Assembly: GCF_018130215.1 (NCBI RefSeq)
Contig: NZ_JAFCKQ010000001.1
Coordinates: 186,001-250,000 of the forward strand
Reading direction: 5' to 3'
Length of the DNA stretch: 64,000 nt
From: Bradyrhizobium jicamae
Lineage (GTDB): Bacteria; Pseudomonadota; Alphaproteobacteria; Rhizobiales; Xanthobacteraceae
A model generated the notes under the pieces. It worked only from the letters and a program-made list of their open reading frames with translations. It ran no database searches and was not told the DNA's origin. Positions 33,396 through 40,538 of this stretch are shown in pieces (positions within the stretch are counted from its first letter, which is position 1; every line of letters starts with the position of its first letter). Made by a program: the position numbers and the translations under genes.

Positions 33396-34691
33396 ATGAC
33401 AGAGCGGCAAGCGCGTCCGGCCTTCATGGAAGTCGACCTCCGGTCCGAACAAGGGCTGGCCCTTCTACGCGCCGTTTCGGATCGATTTGGAGAAGGGATC
33501 ACGCGGGCCGCGAGCCTCGCGCAGCGCATGTTCATGCTCCGATCGCCTTGGGCGCCCGCACTTCGCTTCATGGGAGCGGAGACCGTCCCCCAAGAGATCG
33601 GTGAGGATATGGCACCGGCGGTCTACAGTCTCAGCGGATCGGGAGAGCGACTGGAGGATGCGTTCGTAGGCTGCGTCGGAGAGGGAATAGATCGGTTGGC
33701 ACAAATTGCACGTCCCGGCGATATTCAATCCGTTGGGCCGCTGCCGAAGTTCGCGGACAACGTGCCGCGGACGATTGCGGAAGCCGTCGCGGATGATTTG
33801 GCCGCTCAGGGGCTTCCTCCGACGACCGATCTTGCCTGGATGAGCGGCCACCTGCTTGGCCCCACTCGGGAGCCGGCGCGCGGCGTCCTGGTACCTGCGG
33901 ACTGGACGGTGCGGCGCGCGACCGCCGACCCTCGACTGCGACCACGCACCGAACTCAGCGTGGGCGTCGCCGCGGGCCCAACTTCCGAATGGGCGGTTAT
34001 GCGCGCCATTCTCGAGCTGATCGAGCGTGATGCTGCAGCCCTGTGGTGGATGGGCGGCCGTCCGGGCAAGCAGCTCCCGCTCGACGGAGCAGCCATGCGC
34101 GAAGCCGTGCGGCTGATGGAATTTCTCCGTCAGCAAACCCAATCTCGTGCGTCATGGCTGCTCGACATCACCACCGATCTGGGAATTCCCGTCGTCGCGG
34201 CGCTTTCGTGCAACCACCGCGGCCGGCAGCTCGCCTACGGTCTGGCCGCGCGACTGACCCTGAAAGAAGCGGCCCACGCAGCGATCCTCGAGCTGTGCCA
34301 GACGGAGCTGGCGATACAGCTTGCAGAGATAAAACGTGCAGAATCCGGCCAGGATTCCCTTGCACCCTCGGACCTTGCCCATCTCGAGAGGGACGCGGCC
34401 ATCGACGCCAGCCATTGCGACCTCTTGCACCCGCGCGGGATCTCGACGACACGGGATCAGGCCGCAGGAGAGGAACCACTCGATGTCCTTGCAAAGGCGA
34501 TGAGCATCTCCGGAATCGAGACCAGCTTGATCAACATGACCCGTCCGCAGTTCGGCATTCCGGTCATGCGTGCGATCGCTCCAGGTCTCCAACCTCTGCC
34601 TTCGCAAATTGTGACAGAACGGCTGAAACGTGCCCGCAACGACTACGGAGGAGGCGAACGACACACGGGCGGACTTGCATTGATAGGCTGA
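33396..34691 (+). CDS. YcaO-domain protein
   Basis: 431 residues. YcaO ATP-site motifs in order: LSGSGERLEDAFVGCVGEGIDR (SxxxExxxR-like but degenerate), AILELIERDAAALWWMGG (about 205-222) and HAAILELCQTELAIQLAE (AxxExxQ, intact). YcaO enzymes activate peptide backbone amides with ATP, giving azolines or thioamides, or act on RimO/ribosomal S12. No ThiF/E1-like partner or TfuA is adjacent. ATG 33396 is preferred to 33264 because a terminator hairpin lies between. It is followed by a SARP gene and faces two precursor-like genes. Confidence 0.85.
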   Translation: MTERQARPAFMEVDLRSEQGLALLRAVSDRFGEGITRAASLAQRMFMLRSPWAPALRFMGAETVPQEIGEDMAPAVYSLSGSGERLEDAFVGCVGEGIDRLAQIARPGDIQSVGPLPKFADNVPRTIAEAVADDLAAQGLPPTTDLAWMSGHLLGPTREPARGVLVPADWTVRRATADPRLRPRTELSVGVAAGPTSEWAVMRAILELIERDAAALWWMGGRPGKQLPLDGAAMREAVRLMEFLRQQTQSRASWLLDITTDLGIPVVAALSCNHRGRQLAYGLAARLTLKEAAHAAILELCQTELAIQLAEIKRAESGQDSLAPSDLAHLERDAAIDASHCDLLHPRGISTTRDQAAGEEPLDVLAKAMSISGIETSLINMTRPQFGIPVMRAIAPGLQPLPSQIVTERLKRARNDYGGGERHTGGLALIG

Positions 34692-34763
34692 CATGGATCA
34701 ATGGAACGCACTTCAGTGGTATGATATTTAGCCGACAATCCGTTTTTGTATCGCGGCAATGTC

Positions 34764-36890
34764 ATGGAGCCGCCGGTTGTGATTATCGCGAGCGGAGTAG
34801 ATAGCGGGATGAAAGGTCCCGAACTTTCGATCAACTTGCTTGGCAAGCTGACCCTGTCCGTTGACGGAAACGAGATCGAATCCCTCAGCCGCAAGACGAA
34901 GGCGCTGCTTGGCTATCTTGCTCTCACCGAGTCGCGGGAGGAGAGCCGCGAAAGGCTGATCGGGCTGTTCTGGAGCGAATCCCCCGAAGAGCGTGCCCGC
35001 GCCTCCCTGAGGCAGGCCCTTCACGAAATTCGAAATGCATTCGCTCCGTCGGGCTTTGAGGGGCTGCACGCGGACAAGCTCGTTGTGGCGCTGGATAGCG
35101 CGCGGACCAACGTGGATCTGGTCGACGTGATGAAGGATGCGTTGCGTGGAGCGCCGCATCCACGACTGCTGGCGCATCAAAACCTGATCGACGACGTCTT
35201 TGGCGAGGTCGAAAGCAGCGATCCCGCGTTTCAGACCTGGGTGTTGGCCAAGCGGCAAACCATTCGCGACCAGCTCATTCGACATCTCGAGGCTGCGTTG
35301 CGCGACGAAATCCAGATCACCAAGAGAGGGCGGGACATAGCCGCGGCGATCATCAACCTTGACCAGACCCACGAGGAGGCCTGCCGCTACCTCATTCGCG
35401 GGCATGTCGCGGACGGCGCGATCGGCAGCGCGCTCAAGCTCTACAAGAACCTCTGGGACCTGCTCGAGGCCGAGTACGACGTCGAGCCGACACAGCAGAC
35501 CCAGGACCTGATCGCAGAGGTCAAGGCGGCGCTGCCGTTCAGCGGCACGCAGTCGAACCTTGATGCGCCCGCAGCTGGTCCTGGAGCTGCGGCCGCGAAG
35601 CAGCCGGGCGCGGGCCCGCCGCCCTCTCCGCCCACCGGACTGAGCGTGGATCAGCAGCTGGCTGCACGTGACGCCAGGCTGATCCTCTCGGTCGGACCGT
35701 TCACCTTGTCCGGCAGCGACCTCAAGCGGGACTATCTGGCGCAGGGTTTTCGCCGCGAGTTGATCGCCTGTCTCGTGCGCTTCCGCGAATGGCATATCCG
35801 CGACTGGACGATCGCGCTCACGAGCCAGGCCCCGGAGCACCAAGCGGACGAGTTCATCCTCGACGCCAGCGGGTTCGAGAGCCGCAAGGCAGTCCACCTG
35901 GTGCTGACCCTGCGCGACGGCGCCAGTGGAAACTACCTCTGGAGCGAAAGTCTCTCGCTGACGCTCGAGAACTGGCACCAGTCCCAGCAAAACCTGGTAC
36001 GCCGGATTGCATCGACCCTCAACGTCCACATTTCGGCGGAACGCTTGAACCGGGTCATGAGCCGCCAGCTCGCCGATCTGAAGGCCTACGACATCTGGCT
36101 GTTTGGACAGGCCACCCTGCTCGGCTTCGATGCCAAACGATGGGACAACGCCGCCGAATTATTCCGGCAGGTCGTGCAATTGATGCCCGACTTCGCTCCC
36201 GCCTTCTCGAGCCTCGCGCAACTCAACAATTCCTATCACATCGTCAAGCCGGGCACGCCGCGAGACTCCAATCGGACCTCGCAGGCGCTGGCCTATGCGC
36301 AGGAGGCGGCGCGGCTCGACCCGCTCGATTCGCGCAGCCAATTGTGCCTCGGTTGGTCCCATGCGATGGCAAGGCACTACGAGCAGGCGATGATCTACAT
36401 TCCGCTGGCGCACGAATTGAACGACAACGATCCCTGGACACTGGTCTCAGCTGCAAATTGCTATGCGTTCTGCGGACGCGACGCCCAAGCGGCCGACATT
36501 GTCGATTCGATGCTGAAGAGAAAGGCGACCATCGCCCCGAGTGCGCTGCAATGGGCTTATCATGCTGCCGTGCGGTTCATGATCGGTGACTACCAGAGCT
36601 GCGTTGCGGCGGCGGATTTCGCAGGGGATCTCAACGCAAACGTTCCGGGATTCAAGACCGCGGCGCTTTTCCATCTGGGCCGCCACGAGGAGGCGCGCGC
36701 CGAGCTGGAGCACTTCTTCACCGTCGTCCGCGACCGCTGGTCCTCGACGGAGTCGGCGACCCCGGCTTCGATGACGCGCTGGTTTCTCAATATCTTCCCG
36801 ATCGCGAGCCCGGAAAGCTGGGCGCGCTTGCGCGACGGCGTCGCCGGCGCCGGCGCACCGGTCGACGGCCTCACGCATCACGGGTGGTAG
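34764..36890 (+). CDS. SARP-type activator with TolB-like and TPR domains
   Basis: 708 residues. Winged HTH at about 17-95 (SINLLGKLTLSVDGNEI, SRKTKALLGYLALTESREESRERLIGLFWSES, RASLRQALHEIRNAF), then a bacterial activator (BTAD) domain to about 245 (DQTHEEACRYLIRGHVADG, LYKNLWDLLEAEYDVEPTQQTQDLI), a Pro/Ala linker, a TolB-N-like domain (about 300-420) and TPR repeats to the end. The C-terminal half matches the non-catalytic half of Bradyrhizobium cyclase-TolB-TPR proteins. No NB-ARC ATPase. ATG 34764; TTG at 34746 is possible. Confidence 0.88.
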   Translation: MEPPVVIIASGVDSGMKGPELSINLLGKLTLSVDGNEIESLSRKTKALLGYLALTESREESRERLIGLFWSESPEERARASLRQALHEIRNAFAPSGFEGLHADKLVVALDSARTNVDLVDVMKDALRGAPHPRLLAHQNLIDDVFGEVESSDPAFQTWVLAKRQTIRDQLIRHLEAALRDEIQITKRGRDIAAAIINLDQTHEEACRYLIRGHVADGAIGSALKLYKNLWDLLEAEYDVEPTQQTQDLIAEVKAALPFSGTQSNLDAPAAGPGAAAAKQPGAGPPPSPPTGLSVDQQLAARDARLILSVGPFTLSGSDLKRDYLAQGFRRELIACLVRFREWHIRDWTIALTSQAPEHQADEFILDASGFESRKAVHLVLTLRDGASGNYLWSESLSLTLENWHQSQQNLVRRIASTLNVHISAERLNRVMSRQLADLKAYDIWLFGQATLLGFDAKRWDNAAELFRQVVQLMPDFAPAFSSLAQLNNSYHIVKPGTPRDSNRTSQALAYAQEAARLDPLDSRSQLCLGWSHAMARHYEQAMIYIPLAHELNDNDPWTLVSAANCYAFCGRDAQAADIVDSMLKRKATIAPSALQWAYHAAVRFMIGDYQSCVAAADFAGDLNANVPGFKTAALFHLGRHEEARAELEHFFTVVRDRWSSTESATPASMTRWFLNIFPIASPESWARLRDGVAGAGAPVDGLTHHGW

Positions 36891-36909
36891 CCTGCCGCGA
36901 CGCTTCGCC

Positions 36910-37320
36910 TCACCCGCAGTTGCGCACCGAATAGTCGCCGATGCGCGCCGCGTGCAGGTCCAGCAGACTGGCCTGGTCCATTGTCGGCACGGGCGCCCCG
37001 AAGAAATCCTCGTAGAATTGCGGCATCGGATAGAGCGCACCCGGCGTCCGCAATTCGGTTTCGGTCGCCTCGATCATCGACTTTGGCGGCAGCTTGATGA
37101 CTGCCGTCTCCCCGCTGTACTGGATGATTTCCAGGCCGACCATCCCGTCCGGAAACGTGATGGTCAGCCCGATCTCCGCGGCCTGCGCCAGCAATTCGTC
37201 GAGCGTGCGCGGTATTGGCGGAGCCGGCCTGGTCGACGCAATGTAATTCTTGCCGGTCGCCCATGACTTGACCAGCTTGCCCCACAGGATGTCGTCGCTG
37301 ATCTCCAGACTCGAACTCAT
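36910..37320 (-). CDS. candidate RiPP precursor A (NHLP-leader-like)
   Basis: 136 residues, no signal peptide. Body: ISDDILWGKLVKSWATGKNY (about 7-26), IPRTLDELLAQAAEIGLTIT, FPDGMVGLEIIQYSGETAVI and KLPPKSM (about 76-82), which resembles the nitrile-hydratase-like leader family (NHLP) of peptide precursors. The last 15 residues, LHAARIGDYSVRNCG, are identical in the paralog; Cys135 is the only Cys. GGAGGAGA lies before the ATG at 37320. Last gene of a four-gene minus-strand set. It could instead be a small enzyme-like protein; precursor role is inference. Confidence 0.7.
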   Translation of the reverse strand: MSSSLEISDDILWGKLVKSWATGKNYIASTRPAPPIPRTLDELLAQAAEIGLTITFPDGMVGLEIIQYSGETAVIKLPPKSMIEATETELRTPGALYPMPQFYEDFFGAPVPTMDQASLLDLHAARIGDYSVRNCG

Positions 37321-37400
37321 GATCTCCTCCGTCTCGGTTGCGGTTGTCGCTCCTCGGCTGGTCCGGCGACGATCCATTCGAAGCCGGATCGGACCGCGCT

Positions 37401-37811
37401 TCATCCGCAGTTTCTGACCGAGTAGTCGCCGATACGCGCGGCGTGGAGATTGAAGAGATCGTCCGTCGACATCGCAGGCAGCGGCGTTTCGAAGAATGTC
37501 TCGTAGAATGCAGGCATCGGGTAGACTGCGCCCGGCTGGCGCAGCTGCTCTTCCGTCTGCTCCACCATCGCCTTGGGCGGCAGCTTCACAACTGCCGTCT
37601 GCGGACTGTATTGGATCACCGCCAACCCGACCATGCCGTCGGGAAAGGTGATGTCGACGCCGACACCGCTGGCCGTGCTGACCAGTTCATCGAGCGTGCG
37701 GGGAATTGGAATCGGGTCTGCGGCCGTATCGAAGTAGTTCCGCCCTGTCGCCCATGACTTCACCAACTTGCCCCAGCGGATGTCATCGCTGATCTTCAGA
37801 GTCGTGCCCAT
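37401..37811 (-). CDS. candidate RiPP precursor B (NHLP-leader-like)
   Basis: 136 residues, gapless paralog of precursor A. Shared blocks: ISDDI, WGKLVKSWATG, IPRTLDEL, ITFPDGMVGL, KLPPK, YPMP, and the 15-residue C-terminus ending NCG; the divergent parts are the linker (about 27-35) and residues 105-120. A single Cys at 135. GAGGAG precedes the ATG. A TATAAG stretch 15-20 bases upstream may give it its own promoter. Two leaders with one core suggest selection on the C-terminal peptide. Confidence 0.7.
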   Translation of the reverse strand: MGTTLKISDDIRWGKLVKSWATGRNYFDTAADPIPIPRTLDELVSTASGVGVDITFPDGMVGLAVIQYSPQTAVVKLPPKAMVEQTEEQLRQPGAVYPMPAFYETFFETPLPAMSTDDLFNLHAARIGDYSVRNCG

Positions 37812-37867
37812 GTTGATGCTCCTCGCTTATACGACGTTGAATTGGTGGGTTAATGGTCGGCTCACTA

Positions 37868-39565
37868 TCACTGGTTCAAAAGTCCGTTGGCGTTCATGAA
37901 CACCAGCAGGTCCTCGAAGCTCTCCATTTCCGATATTGTCGAAAGCGCCTTTTCATCCACGCCCAGTTTCTTCAGCTCTCCGGATTGCTCCTTCAGTTGC
38001 CGCATCGGATCCAGCACAAACGGACCTCTCCCGAGCGGTGAGTTCACCATCGCGCCGACGATCGCTTCAGCAATGATGATCGAGCCGAGCGGACCGAGAC
38101 GCAGGCCGTCATGTTTCACGCTCGCCTCGAACAAGACGAAGAACGGCAGTGGCGGGTCGTCGACGATGGCCGGGATGTCGCCTGCTTCGAATTGTTCTGA
38201 CACGCCGCTGGGGTCCGCGGTTTCGGCCAGCCACGACGTCAGTCTGGCGGCATATTCCCGGGAATATGGCGCCAGGAAGTTGGCAAGTTCGGAATTCCTT
38301 GCCCGCAGGGCGTCGATGAGCTTGGGAACGGACCAAAGCCGCGCGTAGATGGCGCTCACGAGGTCCCGATTTGGCAGACCGGGTCCATCGTCATCGGGAA
38401 GCAGCGGCGCAAAATAGAACTCGCTGCGCGGGAGCGCGGAGAAGTCGGGACGCAGCCTGCGGCTGAGATTCGCGGGCTGCTTTCCATTAAGTTCGAAGAA
38501 CCGGTCCCATTTGACGATCCATTCCGTGGTCAGCGGCACGAATTGCGGCGACCGTCGCGAGCTGAACTGCATCGCACGCGTCGCCGGGATCGCCGTGTCG
38601 TCGCGAACGCGGTAGCTGTTTCGGATCATGGCGTGCCCGCAGCGAAAGGCGCCATGCGAGAACTCGACAGGAACGCCGGCGGCCGGATCGGAAACGAGTT
38701 TCCTGGTGTTGAGGTCCGGCAGGAAGTAGTAGCGATACACCGATGGATCCAGCAGCCGGTACATCACGTCCTTGATGATGATCCGCCGGTACAGAAGCGT
38801 CAGAATGAAGCGCGCGCAGATGAAATTGCGATAGGCGCCGGCTGCGTCCGTTGCCGGCGTCGCGCCATCCAGTTGATCGAGAATGAAGTTGTGCATGCGA
38901 TGGAACAGCAGCGTCATCTGGGCGATCAACGCCTGATCATCGTTGCGTGCATCGGCAACGAGGGCTTCGGTGCGGAGGCACTGCGGATTGCCGGGGATGG
39001 AGTCGACTCCGCTGTCCTTGACCTCGACCGGGGTCGCTCGCCCGATATCGGCATACGGCGTTTTGGCGCCCGGATTGACGCGATCCTGCGCACGGCCGCA
39101 GCGCATTTTCGTTCGCGGCATCAGGCCGCGCGCGTGCACGCACTGCTCGCTGTATTCGTAGACCTGGGGACTGACGTCCGGGCCGCCACCGTAGATCGTG
39201 TCGAGCGTGAGCGGCTGCTGCCTCGCATTCTGGAATCCAAAGCGGCGTCCGCCCGTCGCTGCCAGCGAAATCGACGTGTCGACCATGTCGTGGGCCATGA
39301 ACTGCAGCAGGTAGGTATATCCCGAAGGGAGGTTTGGATTGTCCTCGCTGCGGCCCTGACGGTCGGAACGAAGCGTCTCGCGACTGATGCGCGCGGCAAG
39401 CCGGCGCATCAGTTTCCGCAGCGTCAGAGGGTCCTTGCCGGCTCCGAACATCGAGGCGTCGGTCAGGCCGAGCAGATTTTGCGTACCACCGAGTTCGGAA
39501 TCGGCGGTCAGAAGCTTCATGCCGTCGACGAGCTCGGGAACGGTTGAGAGGTTGATTCCATGCAC
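37868..39565 (-). CDS. animal-type heme peroxidase
   Basis: 565 residues of the peroxidase-cyclooxygenase superfamily. The distal His is in LLQFMAHDMVDTS (about 86-98), with Asp next to it for covalent heme; the proximal His in SHGAFRCGHAMIRNSYR (about 304-320). LFHRMHNFILDQL and the C-terminal LGRGPFVLDPMRQL blocks also fit. No signal peptide, so it works in the cytoplasm, unusual for the family. CAGGAG lies before the ATG, and SARP-like heptamers lie 45 bases upstream. It could oxidise the Tyr of the precursor C-termini. Confidence 0.88.
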   Translation of the reverse strand: MHGINLSTVPELVDGMKLLTADSELGGTQNLLGLTDASMFGAGKDPLTLRKLMRRLAARISRETLRSDRQGRSEDNPNLPSGYTYLLQFMAHDMVDTSISLAATGGRRFGFQNARQQPLTLDTIYGGGPDVSPQVYEYSEQCVHARGLMPRTKMRCGRAQDRVNPGAKTPYADIGRATPVEVKDSGVDSIPGNPQCLRTEALVADARNDDQALIAQMTLLFHRMHNFILDQLDGATPATDAAGAYRNFICARFILTLLYRRIIIKDVMYRLLDPSVYRYYFLPDLNTRKLVSDPAAGVPVEFSHGAFRCGHAMIRNSYRVRDDTAIPATRAMQFSSRRSPQFVPLTTEWIVKWDRFFELNGKQPANLSRRLRPDFSALPRSEFYFAPLLPDDDGPGLPNRDLVSAIYARLWSVPKLIDALRARNSELANFLAPYSREYAARLTSWLAETADPSGVSEQFEAGDIPAIVDDPPLPFFVLFEASVKHDGLRLGPLGSIIIAEAIVGAMVNSPLGRGPFVLDPMRQLKEQSGELKKLGVDEKALSTISEMESFEDLLVFMNANGLLNQ

Positions 39566-39592
39566 GGGCGCATCTCCTGTCTTGCGAACCGC

Positions 39593-39636
39593 CTATCAAT
39601 GCAACAGTTGCGTCAATCCAGCGTCAAATCCATCAA
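39593..39636 (-). promoter_or_regulatory. SARP-type direct repeats and promoter of the peroxidase gene
   Basis: On the minus strand: TTGACGC (39627-39621), 4 bases, TTGACGC (39616-39610), then 10 bases to TTGATAG (39599-39593) as a possible -10. A weaker half, TTGATG, precedes the first repeat at an interval of 9. The 7+4 layout, an 11-bp period placed just before the -10, is that of SARP operators. The peroxidase ATG follows at 39565. Confidence 0.6.
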
Positions 39637-40265
39637 CTTACTGAATCTGCTAGAACTTTCTCGCCGCGCTCGGCGGCGAACCGGCACTGAAAAACGCGGA
39701 CCGGGCGGTGCATATTCTTGAAATAGTGAAGGCCCAGATCTTCCAGCGGAAGATCAACGCCGTCACGAACACGATCGGCGACTTCCTCGGTCATGACTAT
39801 GCCACCTGGCGGAGCCAGCGTCTGCAACCGCGCGGCAACGTTGACGTCGTGGCCATAGATGTCTTCCGGGTCGGCGAGGATCCGGCCGCAACTGACGCCG
39901 ATGCGGAAGACGATCTGCGTTTCCGCGGCCTCGCCCTGGCATCGCTCGACCATTCCCCGTTGCACATGGACGGCACAACGCGCGGCGTCCAGCGCGGTCT
40001 CGAACTCCGCCATGACGCCGTCTCCGGTCGATTTCAGAAATCTCGCACCGAATTCGGCAATCTTGGGATCTATCAGTTCGCGACGGTGAGACTTGTACTG
40101 GAGATAGGTCTGCTCTTCATTCTGGCTCGTGAGCCGCGAGTATTCAACGACATCGACGGCAATGATGGCGCCCCATCTCCGGACGGGATACTGGACGCTG
40201 GACTCGCTTGCGACGCTATCGACCGGTTGCGGCCCCGCTGCCGCTGTGAAGCGCTCGACAAACAT
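39633..40265 (-). CDS. class III adenylate cyclase, catalytic domain only
   Basis: 210 residues. Metal Asp in IAVDVVEYSRL (about 35) and in KSTGDGVMAEF (about 77); substrate pair Lys in FLKSTGDG and Asp in GHDVNVAARLQ give ATP specificity; transition-state Asn and Arg in NVAAR. No sensor, membrane or TPR part, although the group usually carries a TolB/TPR extension, here found on the SARP protein instead. First gene of the set with peroxidase and precursors. ATG 40265 with GTGAGG upstream; GTG at 40277 possible. Confidence 0.88.
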   Translation of the reverse strand: MFVERFTAAAGPQPVDSVASESSVQYPVRRWGAIIAVDVVEYSRLTSQNEEQTYLQYKSHRRELIDPKIAEFGARFLKSTGDGVMAEFETALDAARCAVHVQRGMVERCQGEAAETQIVFRIGVSCGRILADPEDIYGHDVNVAARLQTLAPPGGIVMTEEVADRVRDGVDLPLEDLGLHYFKNMHRPVRVFQCRFAAERGEKVLADSVS

Positions 40266-40538
40266 GATCGACCTCACATTGTTTGCACGTCCTCGTTCTG
40301 ATGGACCGAGCTTGGCAGGCGCGCGTCATTCCAGCGTTATCCGGTCGGATGCGGCAGGGAGTGAAGGGGATTTCGGGCGTGATTGGCAGCCAGGGTGCGC
40401 GTTTTTCGCGAGGCGTTCGAAGGACTTCGCCGGCTGTACCGCTGCGAATTGACGATCGCCGCCGGCACGGCGCCGACGGCATTCCGGGCCGCCATCGGGA
40501 CCCGGAATTGTGAGTTTAACGCACCGATTAACGCTGGA

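Noticed and set aside
33396..34691. YcaO as the ribosomal S12 methylthiolation helper (E. coli YcaO type)
   Set aside because: Length is shorter than E. coli YcaO, the C-terminal TPR-like part is missing and the gene sits with a SARP and precursor-like genes, though this is not excluded.
40278..40538. Possible small gene upstream of the RND operon
   Set aside because: Frames here have no ribosome site and no sensible composition; the region is read as spacer after the pump operon.
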